A DNA stretch of 64,000 nucleotides from Mesobacillus maritimus (GTDB lineage Bacteria > Bacillota > Bacilli > Bacillales > Cytobacillaceae), in assembly GCF_023715205.1 (NCBI RefSeq), contig NZ_JAMBNR010000007.1:186001-250000 (forward strand), written 5' to 3'. Of the stretch, positions 16,831 to 26,701 are shown piece by piece. Each line of letters opens with the position of its first letter. Within the stretch, counting starts at the first letter, position 1. The notes beneath the pieces were generated by a model. The model was given only the letters and a program-made list of their open reading frames with translations, did not search any database and was not told the DNA's origin. A program made the position numbers and the translations under genes.

Positions 16831-18108
16831 ATGGTGGCCGCACAAAATGACGGGAATGTTAATACAGATGAAAAGCTTGACGTACTGCGTTCTACGCAAA
16901 CTGTCATTCATAAGGCGTTAGAAAAGTTAGGGTATCCAGAAGAAGTATTTGAACTGCTTAAAGAACCATTAAGAATGATGACTGTAAAAATTCCAGTCCG
17001 TATGGATGATGGAACAGTCAGAGTCTTTACTGGCTACAGGGCTCAGCATAATGATGCAGTCGGTCCAACAAAGGGTGGTATTCGTTTTCATCCTAATGTA
17101 ACCGAAAAAGAAGTGAAAGCGTTGTCAATCTGGATGAGTCTGAAATGTGGAATCGTTGATTTACCATACGGTGGGGGTAAAGGTGGAATTATCTGTGACC
17201 CACGGGATATGAGTTTCCGTGAACTTGAACGACTAAGTCGGGGATATGTCCGAGCAATTAGTCAAATTGTTGGTCCAACAAAAGATATCCCTGCACCGGA
17301 TGTTTTTACTAACTCTCAAATTATGGCCTGGATGATGGATGAATATAGCCGAATTGATGAGTTTAACTCTCCGGGTTTTATTACAGGTAAACCGCTTGTA
17401 CTAGGAGGTTCTCATGGTAGGGAATCTGCAACCGCAAAAGGTGTAACCATTTGCATTCGTGAAGCAGCGCAAAAGAAAGGTATCGATTTAAAGGGAGCAA
17501 GAGTTGTTGTCCAAGGATTTGGAAATGCAGGAAGTTTCTTATCTAAGTTCATGCATGATGCAGGAGCTAAGGTTGTTGGTATTTCCGATGCTTATGGCGC
17601 TCTTTATGACCAAGAAGGACTTGACATTGATTATCTTCTAGACCGTAGAGATAGCTTTGGAACTGTTACAAAGTTGTTTAATAATACAATCACAAATAAA
17701 GAACTTCTTGAATTGGATTGCGATATTCTTGTTCCAGCAGCTATTGAGAACCAAATTACCGAAGAAAATGCTCATAATATTAAAGCTAGTATTGTAGTAG
17801 AGGCCGCGAATGGACCAACAACATTAGAAGCTACACAGATTTTAACGGATAGAGGAATCTTATTAGTTCCAGATGTTTTAGCATCCGCAGGTGGAGTGAC
17901 TGTTTCTTACTTTGAATGGGTTCAGAATAACCAAGGCTATTACTGGACGGAAGAAGAAGTTGAAGAAAAACTGGAAAAAGTAATGGTTAAATCCTTTGAA
18001 AATATTTATCAAACATCACAGAGTAGACGTGTTGATATGAGACTTGCTGCTTATATGGTAGGCGTAAGAAAAATGGCTGAGGCAAGTCGATTCAGAGGAT
18101 GGATTTAA
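16831..18108 (+). CDS. gudB: NAD-dependent glutamate dehydrogenase
   Basis: 425 residues, the full length of GudB/RocG. The catalytic stretch PYGGGKGGI (lysine near residue 115) and the dinucleotide-binding motif VQGFGNAGS are intact. It deaminates glutamate to 2-oxoglutarate and ammonia. Position between mecB and ypdA matches gudB. The sequence EKEVKALSIW carries the VKA triplet once; the cryptic allele of B. subtilis 168 has it duplicated, so this enzyme should be active. Confidence 0.93.
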   Translation: MVAAQNDGNVNTDEKLDVLRSTQTVIHKALEKLGYPEEVFELLKEPLRMMTVKIPVRMDDGTVRVFTGYRAQHNDAVGPTKGGIRFHPNVTEKEVKALSIWMSLKCGIVDLPYGGGKGGIICDPRDMSFRELERLSRGYVRAISQIVGPTKDIPAPDVFTNSQIMAWMMDEYSRIDEFNSPGFITGKPLVLGGSHGRESATAKGVTICIREAAQKKGIDLKGARVVVQGFGNAGSFLSKFMHDAGAKVVGISDAYGALYDQEGLDIDYLLDRRDSFGTVTKLFNNTITNKELLELDCDILVPAAIENQITEENAHNIKASIVVEAANGPTTLEATQILTDRGILLVPDVLASAGGVTVSYFEWVQNNQGYYWTEEEVEEKLEKVMVKSFENIYQTSQSRRVDMRLAAYMVGVRKMAEASRFRGWI

Positions 18109-18137
18109 TATTGACATATTGAATCTTCACAGAAAAT

Positions 18138-18167
18138 CTCCTATCCTTATTAGGTAGGAGTTTTTTT
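18138..18167 (+). terminator. Intrinsic terminator after gudB
   Basis: CTCCTATC pairs with GGTAGGAG (18153-18160), followed by seven T. The gap to ypdA also has a small hairpin, GGTTGTT/AACAACC at 18224-18247. Confidence 0.82.
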
Positions 18168-18372
18168 CTGTTGCTTATTATTAGCTTGTTTTTAGCTTGA
18201 AAATGTATATAGAGGTTTTTTTAGGTTGTTCTATTAGCTAACAACCAAGATTAATGAGTGAAGAGCTTCATATGTGACTTTACATTAAGATACTTATCGT
18301 ATGTAGGCTTTCAAAAGCAATAATATCGAAAATACTTATCAAGGGAACTGTACAAGGAGTGACTAGAGAGAG

Positions 18373-19362
18373 ATGTCAAGAGAAGATGTAATCATCGTTG
18401 GCGGGGGACCTTGTGGACTAGCCGCTGCGATTGCCTTAAAAAAAATCGGCAAGCATCCCCTTATCATTGAAAAAGGGAATATTGTAAATGCAATTTACAA
18501 CTATCCTACACATCAGACGTTTTTTAGCAGTAGTGAAAAGTTGGCTATTGGTGACGTTCCGTTTATTACCGAACAACATAAGCCAAAGCGAAACCAGGCT
18601 CTTGTCTATTATCGAGAAGTTGTGAAGCGAGAAAATCTCCGCATTCATCCATTTGAAAAGGTTGAAACAGTCTTTAAACAAGAAGAGGGTTATTTTAACG
18701 TAATCACAAATAAACAGGAATACCAGGCAACTTATGTAGTGATTGCTACGGGATACTATGATCACCCGAATTATATGGGGATAAAAGGGGAGGATTTACC
18801 GAAAGTTGCACATTACTTTAAGGAAGCCCACCCTTACTTTGATATGGATGTAGCTGTTATTGGTGGAAAAAACTCTAGTATAGACGCAGCTTTGGAACTG
18901 GTAAAAGCGGGTGCAAGGGTTACGGTCCTTTACCGAGGAAGCGAGTACTCAAGTAGTATTAAGCCGTGGATCCTACCAGAGTTTGATTCTTTAGTTCGCA
19001 ATGGTGTTATTCAAATGAGGTTTAATGCACATGTAACTGAAATTGGAGACTCCTATCTTGTTTTTAACCAAGCAGGTGTACAGGAAAAAATAAAAAATGA
19101 CTTTGTTTTTGCGATGACTGGTTATCACCCTGATCATGGTTTCTTAAAGCAAATGGGAGTGGAAATTGATTCTGAGACTGGACGACCAAATTATCATATG
19201 GAAACAATGGAGACCAATATCCCTGGCATCTATATAGCAGGTGTCATTGCTGCTGGAAATAATGCAAATGAAATTTTTATTGAAAATGGAAGGTTTCATG
19301 GTGGGCAAATTGCAACTGCGATTCAGGCAAAAGAGCAAGAAGTACAAACAGAAGCAGACTGA
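18373..19362 (+). CDS. ypdA: YpdA, FAD-dependent bacillithiol disulfide reductase
   Basis: 329 residues. The N-terminal Rossmann motif VGGGPCGLAAA binds FAD and a second motif, VIGGKNSSIDAALEL (about residue 163), binds NADPH. It lacks a CxxC redox pair, as is normal for YpdA. The family reduces oxidised bacillithiol (BSSB). This fits with bshB1 and bshA being present in the window. The ATG follows GAGAGAG, and the gene stands alone. Confidence 0.92.
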   Translation: MSREDVIIVGGGPCGLAAAIALKKIGKHPLIIEKGNIVNAIYNYPTHQTFFSSSEKLAIGDVPFITEQHKPKRNQALVYYREVVKRENLRIHPFEKVETVFKQEEGYFNVITNKQEYQATYVVIATGYYDHPNYMGIKGEDLPKVAHYFKEAHPYFDMDVAVIGGKNSSIDAALELVKAGARVTVLYRGSEYSSSIKPWILPEFDSLVRNGVIQMRFNAHVTEIGDSYLVFNQAGVQEKIKNDFVFAMTGYHPDHGFLKQMGVEIDSETGRPNYHMETMETNIPGIYIAGVIAAGNNANEIFIENGRFHGGQIATAIQAKEQEVQTEAD

Positions 19363-19383
19363 TTCAGTCTGCTTCTGTTTGGT
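19346..19383. terminator. Terminator after ypdA, possibly bidirectional
   Basis: A near-perfect 17-bp palindromic stem (19346-19362 with 19364-19380) includes the ypdA stop codon and ends in T on the plus strand and has A before it, so it could also serve the convergent ansA. Confidence 0.82.
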
Positions 19384-19451
19384 TTGGATCGAGATCAATT
19401 ACAGCCAAAAAAATATTTTATGTACAGGTAACCTTACGAAATATGAAGCGA

Positions 19452-20435
19452 CTATAAACGAAACATTTCAGCTATTTCATTCATGTTATTGGTCCGGTCT
19501 AATGCGACTAAAAGTTTGATTCTAGCTTTTTGCCCATTTAATCCGTTTGAGAAGATAACGCCCATTTCTTTTAATTGTTTTCCGCCACCTTCATAGGCAT
19601 ATACCCCTTGTACGATTCCGTTAAAAGCGCGAGAAACAATTACAACAGGGATGTTTCGTTCGATCAACGCTTGAATACCAGGTACTGTTGCCGGGGGCAT
19701 ATTTCCTTGTCCTAGTGCTTCGATAACGACACCGTTCACTTCTAAATCACGAATGGCATAAAAAAGTGAGGCATCCATACCAGCATGAGCTTTTATGAGT
19801 ACGACATTTCTTTGTTTGCAGGAAGCTGATATCTCGTATTTCTCTCGATAGGATGGCATATGATGAAAAAAGATGTCTTGTTTAGTGACTAATCCAATTG
19901 GTCCAAATTGCGGACTCTGGAAAGTAGAAACGTTACTTGTATGTGTTTTTGTAACGTTTTCAGCTGTATGTATTTCATCGTTTAATACCACTAAAACTCC
20001 TTTATTCTGAGCATCTTCGCTAGAAGCAACCCGAATCGATGAGATTAGATTATAAAGTCCATCTGAACCAATCTCGTTGCTAGAGCGCATAGCCCCTGTA
20101 ACAACAATAGGATACTTTGTTTGGAGTGTTAGATCTAGAAAATAAGCTGTTTCCTCCAATGTATCTGTTCCATGCGTTATCACAGCGCCATCAATTCCTG
20201 AACTTTGGTCATACCGTTCGAGGATTTCCTTCAATATCATCATATTTTTCATTGTAATATGGGGAGAAGGGAGATTAAATGGTTCTTCGACTACTAGGTT
20301 GGCCAAACTACTGAGTATTTGACCTTCCTCTGTTAATGGATTTTTTTCTCCAGGTTTGACAGCCCCAGTTTTATCTTCGCTCATGGAGATGGTACCACCA
20401 GTATGTATTAAAAGTATGTTTTTCTTCAATTTCAA
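19452..20435 (-). CDS. ansA: L-asparaginase, type I
   Basis: 327 residues. The first active-site motif is [11 protein letters not shown] (threonine near residue 14) and the second is [15 protein letters not shown] (about 86-100), the TGGTI and HGTDT signatures of asparaginases. There is no signal peptide, so it is the cytoplasmic enzyme that makes aspartate and ammonia. GGAAGGAGA precedes the ATG. It is divergent from prsW and convergent with ypdA; I see no aspartase gene beside it, unlike the ansAB operon of B. subtilis. Confidence 0.93.
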   Translation of the reverse strand: MKLKKNILLIHTGGTISMSEDKTGAVKPGEKNPLTEEGQILSSLANLVVEEPFNLPSPHITMKNMMILKEILERYDQSSGIDGAVITHGTDTLEETAYFLDLTLQTKYPIVVTGAMRSSNEIGSDGLYNLISSIRVASSEDAQNKGVLVVLNDEIHTAENVTKTHTSNVSTFQSPQFGPIGLVTKQDIFFHHMPSYREKYEISASCKQRNVVLIKAHAGMDASLFYAIRDLEVNGVVIEALGQGNMPPATVPGIQALIERNIPVVIVSRAFNGIVQGVYAYEGGGKQLKEMGVIFSNGLNGQKARIKLLVALDRTNNMNEIAEMFRL

Positions 20436-20523
20436 AAGTCTCCTTCCATGGATTAGAAGAATTCATTTTCTTTCTTATCATATCATGATACGATTAAAAA
20501 AAAGATTTGAAAAGAGGTTTCCA

Positions 20524-21222
20524 ATGCTTGGAATTGTTACTGCCGGAATTGCTCCTGGCTTGGCACTGCTGAGTTATTTTTATCTTAAAGATCAATATGG
20601 ATCAGAGCCATTATCAATTGTTTTTAAAATTTTTGTAAGTGGTGCCTTACTTGTTTTTCCAATCATGTTTATCCAATATGTACTTCGAGAGGAAAACGTC
20701 CTGCAAGGCTTATTTTTTGAACCGTACATTACAATGGGCCTTTTAGAAGAGTTTTTTAAATGGTTTATACTATTTTACATGGTCTATCAACATGTTTCAT
20801 TTGATGAGCCATATGATGGAGTTGTGTATGGTGCATCTGTTTCTTTAGGGTTTGCTACGATTGAGAATATCTTTTACCTCTTTGCTAATGGATTAGAATA
20901 TGCACTTGGCCGAGCGTTGTTACCTGTTTCAAGTCATGCATTATTCGGAGTTATTATGGGCTATTACTTTGGGAAAAGCAAATTTTCTGTAGACTCAAAA
21001 TATAAATGGTTATCGCTCTCGCTTTTTATCCCTGTTCTATTACACGGTAGTTATAATTATATCTTAATCACTCTAGAAGATTGGTTGCTGCTCATGATTC
21101 CTTTTATGATCTTCCTTTGGTATCTTGGTTTAAAAAAGGTAAAGAAGGCTCGAATTATGAGCGCCAATCATTTTAAAAAAGAACAATTGGTATTTGAAAA
21201 GCCCTTCATTTCAGGTAAATGA
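20524..21222 (+). CDS. prsW: PrsW, membrane glutamic-type intramembrane protease
   Basis: 232 residues, polytopic. The paired glutamates in LLEEFFKWF and the histidine in [11 protein letters not shown] are the proposed catalytic residues of PrsW, which starts regulated proteolysis of the anti-sigma factor RsiW in B. subtilis. I chose ATG 20524 ([18 protein letters not shown]) because it matches the family start and has AGAGG at 20513-20517. Longer in-frame starts run antisense into ansA and are unlikely. Confidence 0.92.
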   Translation: MLGIVTAGIAPGLALLSYFYLKDQYGSEPLSIVFKIFVSGALLVFPIMFIQYVLREENVLQGLFFEPYITMGLLEEFFKWFILFYMVYQHVSFDEPYDGVVYGASVSLGFATIENIFYLFANGLEYALGRALLPVSSHALFGVIMGYYFGKSKFSVDSKYKWLSLSLFIPVLLHGSYNYILITLEDWLLLMIPFMIFLWYLGLKKVKKARIMSANHFKKEQLVFEKPFISGK

Positions 21223-21232
21223 GGGGTTTTTT
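21202..21232 (+). terminator. Intrinsic terminator after prsW
   Basis: CCCTTCATTT pairs with AAATGAGGGG (21217-21226), followed by six T. Confidence 0.85.
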
Positions 21233-21316
21233 CTTTTTCAATGCATAAAAGCCCAGCCATTACAAAAAATAGGATTAATCTTAAATGTTACTAGTATAGA
21301 TTATGGGGGGTTATTC

Positions 21317-22222
21317 GTGAACATTAAGTCGTTAATCAAACTGGGTATTGCTCTAGTTTTAATCATCGCTCTAACACCTTGTAGTAACCTAGAGCAAAGG
21401 GCTGAGGCATTTTCAAACCAAGTCATTCAGCAGGGAGCAGTTGGTGATGATGTGATTGAATTGCAATCAAGGCTTCAATACCTGGGCTTTTACAATGGAA
21501 AAATTGACGGTGTATTTGGTTGGGGAACATATTGGGCATTGAGAAACTTCCAGTATGAATTTGGTATGAAAGTAGATGGTTTAGCTGGTCAAGAAACAAA
21601 AGCTAAACTCGTGAAAGCATCGAAATATCACGAAAGTCATGTAAAAGAGCAACTAAAACAAGGCAATAAATTTTCACATTATGGTGGAACAGATATAGCG
21701 AAGCAAGGAGAAGGGAAACCTTCTAAAAAACAACCAACTGGCAATAACGCTCAACAGGGGGGAAATCAAAAAGCACAGAATCAAACAGGGGCAAAAGGCA
21801 ATCAAGCAGCACCTCAAAAACAAGCAGCACCATCAAAAGTTACAGCTGCTAATACGCCTAACGGATTTTCGCAAAACGATATTCAATTAATGGCGAATGC
21901 TGTATATGGCGAAGCTAGAGGGGAGCCGTATGAAGGGCAAGTGGCAGTAGCCGCTGTAATCTTAAATCGACTTGAGAGTGCAACCTTTCCAAATACTGTT
22001 TCGGGTGTGATTTTTGAACCGCTAGCATTTACAGCTGTTGCTGACGGACAGATTTGGCTTACTCCAAATGAGAGAGCAAAAAGCGCTGTTTTAGACGCTA
22101 TAAATGGCTGGGACCCTACAGGGAATGCTATATATTACTTTAATCCTGACACTGCGACAAGCAGTTGGATTTGGGGACGGCCGCAAATCAAGAAAATTGG
22201 GAAACATATCTTTTGTAAATGA
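21317..22222 (+). CDS. sleB: SleB, spore cortex-lytic enzyme
   Basis: 301 residues from GTG 21317, which follows a G-rich ribosome binding site and gives a signal peptide (LIKLGIALVLIIALTPC). A peptidoglycan-binding domain spans about 35-100 (GDDVIELQSRLQYLGFYNG), then a Gln/Lys/Asn-rich linker, then the SleB hydrolase domain (about 185-301, ANAVYGEARGEPYEGQVAV). It degrades cortex during germination. The upstream part of the open frame overlaps the prsW end and is not coding. It pairs with ypeB directly after. Confidence 0.94.
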   Translation: MNIKSLIKLGIALVLIIALTPCSNLEQRAEAFSNQVIQQGAVGDDVIELQSRLQYLGFYNGKIDGVFGWGTYWALRNFQYEFGMKVDGLAGQETKAKLVKASKYHESHVKEQLKQGNKFSHYGGTDIAKQGEGKPSKKQPTGNNAQQGGNQKAQNQTGAKGNQAAPQKQAAPSKVTAANTPNGFSQNDIQLMANAVYGEARGEPYEGQVAVAAVILNRLESATFPNTVSGVIFEPLAFTAVADGQIWLTPNERAKSAVLDAINGWDPTGNAIYYFNPDTATSSWIWGRPQIKKIGKHIFCK

Positions 22223-22233
22223 GGTGAGGAATT

Positions 22234-23583
22234 TTGGTAAGAGGAATCTTGATTACGCTTCTAACCATTGGAGTTGCAGGAGCAGCATTTTGGGGCTATC
22301 AGGAACACCAGGAAAAAAATGCGATTCTTCAAAACGCAGAAAACAATTACCAACGAGCCTTTCATGATTTGTCCTTTCAAATGGATTTATTAAATGATAA
22401 GATCGGAACTTCATTAGCCATGAATTCTCGAGAATCTTTATCACCTGCATTGGCAGAGGTTTGGAAAATCACATCTCAGGCCCATAATGACGTTGGACAA
22501 CTTCCTTTAACATTGGTCCCTTTTAACAAAACGGAAGAGTTTCTAGCAAATGTAGGTGATTTTGCTTATAAGACAGCTGTACGTGACCTAGATAATGAAC
22601 CATTGACAGACGATGAATACAAAACTTTAAAATCCTTATATAAGGAATCTGGTAAAATTCAGAACGACCTTCGGAAAGTGCAACAAATGGTTCTAAAGGA
22701 TAATTTAACTTGGATGGATGTAGAATTAGCATTAGCAACTGAAGGAGCTCCTGCAGATAATACCATCATTGATGGTTTTAAAACAGTTGAAAAAACAGTT
22801 GAAAGTTATTCGGAAACTGAATTTGGTGCAGGAATGGTTAAGATAAAAAAAGAGGATGAAAACTTTCAACATTTGCAAGGGAAGCCAATTAACAAGAATG
22901 AAGCATTAGAAATTGCAAAAAAATGGTCTTCGCTTGGAAAAGGTGTCGAAACAAAAGTAACGGAAAATGGTGAGGGATCGGATTACGGTTTCTTTAGTGT
23001 ATCAATTGAGGATAAGAAAAAGGATATTCATTCAACAATGGATATTACCAAAAAAGGTGGTTATCCAATTTGGTTTCTCGTATCGCGAGATGTAGAGGAA
23101 TCGAATTTAAGCCTTAATGCTGCTAGTGAAAAGGCCATTGCTTTTCTAAAAGACCATGATTTTAAAGATTTAGATCTATTTGAAAGTGCACAGTATGATA
23201 ACATCGGAGTTTTTACATTCGTTGGAAAAAGCGATGATGTAAGGATTTATCCAGATTCAATCAAGGTAAAAGTTGCACTTGATAACGGAGGTATTATCGG
23301 TTTATCTGCAGAGGATTATTTGAAGTCCAATCATGCAAGAGAAATTTCAAAACCAAAGATCACCGCTACTGAGGCTAAAGAAAAAGTGAATCCTAATGTA
23401 AAAATTATGGAAGAACGATTAGGAGTTATTCTTAACGATTTACGAGAAGAAGTATTATGTCATGAATTCACGGGTGTATTAGGAGATGACACCTACCGTA
23501 TCTATATTAATGCCGAAACTGGCGTGGAAGAAAAAGTCGAGAAGTTGCATAATGCAGAACAAATTTATGAAGATGTAGTCTGA
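22234..23583 (+). CDS. ypeB: YpeB, germination protein needed for SleB
   Basis: 449 residues with an N-terminal membrane anchor (about 3-20) and a large outer part. The C-terminal half contains PepSY-type modules, for example KNEALEIAKKWSSLG and ITATEAKEKVNPN. YpeB keeps SleB stable in the dormant spore. It starts at TTG 22234 after GAGGTGAGG and lies 11 bases after sleB, as in other Bacillus genomes. Confidence 0.93.
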   Translation: MVRGILITLLTIGVAGAAFWGYQEHQEKNAILQNAENNYQRAFHDLSFQMDLLNDKIGTSLAMNSRESLSPALAEVWKITSQAHNDVGQLPLTLVPFNKTEEFLANVGDFAYKTAVRDLDNEPLTDDEYKTLKSLYKESGKIQNDLRKVQQMVLKDNLTWMDVELALATEGAPADNTIIDGFKTVEKTVESYSETEFGAGMVKIKKEDENFQHLQGKPINKNEALEIAKKWSSLGKGVETKVTENGEGSDYGFFSVSIEDKKKDIHSTMDITKKGGYPIWFLVSRDVEESNLSLNAASEKAIAFLKDHDFKDLDLFESAQYDNIGVFTFVGKSDDVRIYPDSIKVKVALDNGGIIGLSAEDYLKSNHAREISKPKITATEAKEKVNPNVKIMEERLGVILNDLREEVLCHEFTGVLGDDTYRIYINAETGVEEKVEKLHNAEQIYEDVV

Positions 23584-23608
23584 GGAAAAGCATCGCTTTT
23601 CCTCTTTC
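23582..23608 (+). terminator. Intrinsic terminator after ypeB
   Basis: GAGGAAAAGC pairs perfectly with GCTTTTCCTC (23595-23604); a short TTTCTC follows. Confidence 0.75.
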
Positions 23609-23610
23609 TC

Positions 23611-23790
23611 TAAGGCTTTTTCTCAAACTTTGTGCTCTTAAACAAAAATACTTCTGAATAAGCTAAGTCATTCAATAAAATACATTTTATGAGAATAGAA
23701 CTTGCAAACGAATTGAAACCCTAAAACTAGCTGTTCTTACGTAAAAAAAGGCTTTTGGATTTTAGCAACAATCTTTACCAAAACAGCCTT
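23611..23790 (+). repeat. Dispersed intergenic repeat, copy B
   Basis: About 180 bp, same orientation as copy A. It begins AAGGCTTTTTCTCAAACTTTG and ends ATCTTTACCAAAACAGCCTTA, with the internal ACTTGCAAACGAATT. It starts three bases after the ypeB terminator and occupies the place where B. subtilis has ypfA. Confidence 0.82.
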
Positions 23791-23870
23791 ATGAAAACAG
23801 TCTTCTCAAAATGTGATTTACTGTTTTAAATCTATAGATTCTCCCCATAATGGTAGGGGGTGAATTGTTC

Positions 23871-24065
23871 ATGAAAACTTTTGAGAGAATTTTGATCAAA
23901 CTAGCGATTATCCAATTTGCTTTTTTGTTCTTCTCCCAACTATTCTTCCATCAGATGAATGTACTTCCCGAACTAAAAGTGATTACTCGATATGAAGGGG
24001 TTGTGAAGGATAGTAATACCGAATTGGTAGAGACGTTATGGGATTTTCGGAAAGCAGGAAAATAA
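23871..24065 (+). CDS. ypfB: YpfB-like small membrane protein
   Basis: 64 residues from ATG 23871, with one hydrophobic helix (about residues 8-26) and the family-like tail TRYEGVVKDS. It matches B. subtilis YpfB in position before cmk, in size and in pattern. The function is unknown. TTG 23865 is an alternative start. Confidence 0.72.
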   Translation: MKTFERILIKLAIIQFAFLFFSQLFFHQMNVLPELKVITRYEGVVKDSNTELVETLWDFRKAGK

Positions 24066-24080
24066 CCTGCTTTCTTTTTT
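24050..24080 (+). terminator. Intrinsic terminator after ypfB
   Basis: AAAGCAGG pairs with CCTGCTTT (24066-24073), followed by CTTTTTT. The stop codon of ypfB lies in the loop. Confidence 0.82.
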
Positions 24081-24157
24081 CTTGGTCGTAGTATCTTTTC
24101 TTGTGTTAAAATAAAAAAGAGTTTGTTCTTTAACACCGTAGGTTTATAGGAGGCATT

Positions 24158-24832
24158 ATGAAAAAGAAAATATCAATAGCAATTGACGGACCAGCTGCAG
24201 CTGGAAAGAGTACAGTAGCTAAAATTGTTGCAGAAAAATTAGAGTACATATATATAGATACTGGTGCGATGTACCGAGCCTTAACATACAAGGCACTAAA
24301 AAATAAGATTGACCTTCATAGTGAGGCATTGTTAATGGAAATTTTAAATGAATCGGTGATTGAATTATTGCCTGGAAAAACGGGTCAGGTAGTATTACTA
24401 GATAAAAACGATGTCACTAATGAGATTCGGACATCTGAAGTGACAAATAACGTTTCGGTTGTAGCTGCCCATGAATTGGTTCGGGTTGAAATGGTAAAAA
24501 GACAACAGCTTTTTGCTGAAAAAGGTGGGGTTGTCATGGATGGAAGAGATATTGGGACCCATGTATTACCGGCAGCTGAAGTGAAAGTCTTCTTATTAGC
24601 TAGTGTAGAGGAGAGGGCACAACGGCGACATACCGAGAATCTTCAAAAAGGATACTCCTCCAATTTGGAAATCTTAAAACAAGAAATTGCTCAAAGAGAT
24701 AAATATGATTCTGAGCGAGAAGTGGCACCCTTAAGAAAGGCGGAAGATGCGGTAGAAATTGATACAACATCTTTATCAATCGAACAGGTTGTGGACCGAA
24801 TCATGAACCTCGCTATTGAAAGGATTGGGTGA
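24158..24832 (+). CDS. cmk: Cytidylate kinase
   Basis: 224 residues. The P-loop is [11 protein letters not shown] (residues 8-18), followed by [12 protein letters not shown], and the CMP-binding RDIGTHVLP segment is near residue 130. It phosphorylates CMP and dCMP to the diphosphates. The ATG follows AGGAGG. Its stop overlaps the plsC start. Confidence 0.95.
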   Translation: MKKKISIAIDGPAAAGKSTVAKIVAEKLEYIYIDTGAMYRALTYKALKNKIDLHSEALLMEILNESVIELLPGKTGQVVLLDKNDVTNEIRTSEVTNNVSVVAAHELVRVEMVKRQQLFAEKGGVVMDGRDIGTHVLPAAEVKVFLLASVEERAQRRHTENLQKGYSSNLEILKQEIAQRDKYDSEREVAPLRKAEDAVEIDTTSLSIEQVVDRIMNLAIERIG

Positions 24833-25416
24833 CATTGACCATTTATGATTTTGCCAAATCGGTTGTATATGGTGTATTCAAACCGCTCTATCGTGTCGAA
24901 GTAGTTGGACGAGAAAATATCCCTAAAACAGGGGGAGTATTACTTTGTTCAAATCATATTAACAATTTTGACCCAATTATCGTAGGGATGATGGCACCTA
25001 GACCTGTTCATTTCATGGCCAAAGAAGAATTGTTCAAAGTGCCGGTCTTAGGGAAATTAGTTCCGCATTTAAATGCATTTCCTGTAAAAAGAGGAATGAG
25101 TGATCGTGAGGCATTGAGAAAAGGTCTAGCTGTTCTCAAAGATGGAAACGTGTTAGGACTATTTCCAGAAGGAACTAGAAGCAAAACTGGAGAACTTGGA
25201 AAGGGGCTTGCAGGGGCTGGTTTTTTTGCATTAAGAACAGATGCTCAAATTGTCCCATGTGCTGTGGTTGGCCCATATAAGGCATTTAACAAACTAAAAG
25301 TTGTTTATGGGAAGCCAATTGACATGAGTCAGATTAAAGAACAGAAAGGTTCAGCAGAAGAAGCAACTGAATTAATTATGACTGAAATCCGTAAACTATT
25401 AAACGAAAACAAATAG
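24829..25416 (+). CDS. plsC: 1-acyl-sn-glycerol-3-phosphate acyltransferase
   Basis: 195 residues. The acyltransferase motif I NHINNFDP (HX4D), motif II region PVKRG and motif III FPEGTRS are all present in order. It makes phosphatidic acid for membrane lipids. The start is GTG 24829 overlapping the cmk stop, or TTG 24835; both fit the AAAGGA ribosome binding site. Coupling to cmk is seen in many Bacilli. Confidence 0.9.
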   Translation: MTLTIYDFAKSVVYGVFKPLYRVEVVGRENIPKTGGVLLCSNHINNFDPIIVGMMAPRPVHFMAKEELFKVPVLGKLVPHLNAFPVKRGMSDREALRKGLAVLKDGNVLGLFPEGTRSKTGELGKGLAGAGFFALRTDAQIVPCAVVGPYKAFNKLKVVYGKPIDMSQIKEQKGSAEEATELIMTEIRKLLNENK

Positions 25417-25563
25417 GTTTCTTGCTTGACAAAAAAGAGGATTTATAAGAAGTTAAAGAAAAGAGACTTTTTTAGAATATTCTCTAACTAAAGGTTTATC
25501 AATGGGATGGACACATCTCAATATCTTTAAGAGTAGTAGTCCATGGATTAAGGAGGAATACAT

Positions 25564-26700
25564 ATGTCAGAAGATATGAACCAAGTTGAAGTAACTAATT
25601 TTGAAACAGGTGACCGTGTCAAAGGTCAGGTTACAAAAGTAGAAGAAAAACAAGTTATTGTAAATATCCAAAACAGTAAATTGGATGGAATCATCCCCAT
25701 AAGTGAACTTTCAAGTCTACACATTGAAAAAGCGGAAGACGCTGTTAAAGAAGGCGACGAGCTTGACCTTGAGGTCTTAAAAGTGGAAGAAGAAGCATTG
25801 ATTCTTTCAAAGCGTAAAGTAGATGCAGAAAAGGCTTGGGATGAATTACAAGCAAAGTTTGAAAGTGGAGAAATTTTCGAAGCGGAAGTTAAAGATGTCG
25901 TGAAAGGTGGACTAGTTGTTGACCTTGGCGTACGTGGTTTTGTACCTGCATCTTTAGTTGAAGCTCATTTTGTAGAGGATTTCTCTGATTATAAAGGCAA
26001 AACGCTTACGTTTAAAATTGTTGAGTTTGAGAAAGAGAAAAATCGATTAATCTTATCACATCGTGCTGTTGTTGAACAAGAACAGAGTAAGAAAAAGCAG
26101 AGTTTACTTGAGTCATTAGAGGCTGGACAAGTGCTTGAAGGAACAGTTCAAAGGATTACTGATTTTGGTGCATTTGTTGATATTGGTGGAGTCGATGGTT
26201 TAGTTCATATTTCACAGCTTTCTCATGAACATGTGGAAAAACCGTCTGATGTGGTCCAAGAAGGTCAAAAGGTTCAAGTAAAGATTTTAAGCGTTGATAC
26301 AGATAATGAGAGAATCTCTTTATCAATTAAAGATACCCTACCTGGACCATGGTCTGATATTGAAGAGAAAGCGCCAAAAGGAAGCACTTTAGAAGGTATT
26401 GTAAAGCGTTTAGTTTCATACGGTGCATTTGTGGAAGTATTCCCAGGGGTAGAGGGACTGGTTCATATTTCTCAAATTTCTCATCGTCATATTGGAACAC
26501 CACATGAGGTATTAGAAGAGGGGCAACAAGTAAAGGTAAAAGTTCTTGATGTTAATAAAAAAGATGAACGCCTATCTCTAAGCATGAAGGAATTTGAGGA
26601 AAAAGAAGTACCTGATGTATCTGATTATGAATTACCAGAAGAACCAAAAGGGTTCCAATTGGGTGAGATGATTGGAGATAAACTTAAGAATCTAAAATAA
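25564..26700 (+). CDS. ypfD: S1-domain RNA-binding protein (ribosomal protein S1 homologue, YpfD)
   Basis: 378 residues with four S1/OB domains, beginning near residues 14, 100, 186 and 270. The last two have the standard [18 protein letters not shown] and [18 protein letters not shown] sequences. It is the short S1-like protein of Firmicutes. The ATG follows AAGGAGGA. The 147-base gap before it holds a TTGACA without a clear -10 partner. Confidence 0.93.
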   Translation: MSEDMNQVEVTNFETGDRVKGQVTKVEEKQVIVNIQNSKLDGIIPISELSSLHIEKAEDAVKEGDELDLEVLKVEEEALILSKRKVDAEKAWDELQAKFESGEIFEAEVKDVVKGGLVVDLGVRGFVPASLVEAHFVEDFSDYKGKTLTFKIVEFEKEKNRLILSHRAVVEQEQSKKKQSLLESLEAGQVLEGTVQRITDFGAFVDIGGVDGLVHISQLSHEHVEKPSDVVQEGQKVQVKILSVDTDNERISLSIKDTLPGPWSDIEEKAPKGSTLEGIVKRLVSYGAFVEVFPGVEGLVHISQISHRHIGTPHEVLEEGQQVKVKVLDVNKKDERLSLSMKEFEEKEVPDVSDYELPEEPKGFQLGEMIGDKLKNLK

Positions 26701-26701
26701 A

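Noticed and set aside
20356-20523. Extended N-terminus of prsW
   Set aside because: It would overlap the start of the divergent ansA; the internal ATG at 20524 has a ribosome binding site and matches the family start.
21194-21316. Extended N-terminus of sleB reaching into the prsW end
   Set aside because: It crosses the prsW terminator, and GTG 21317 gives a proper signal peptide.
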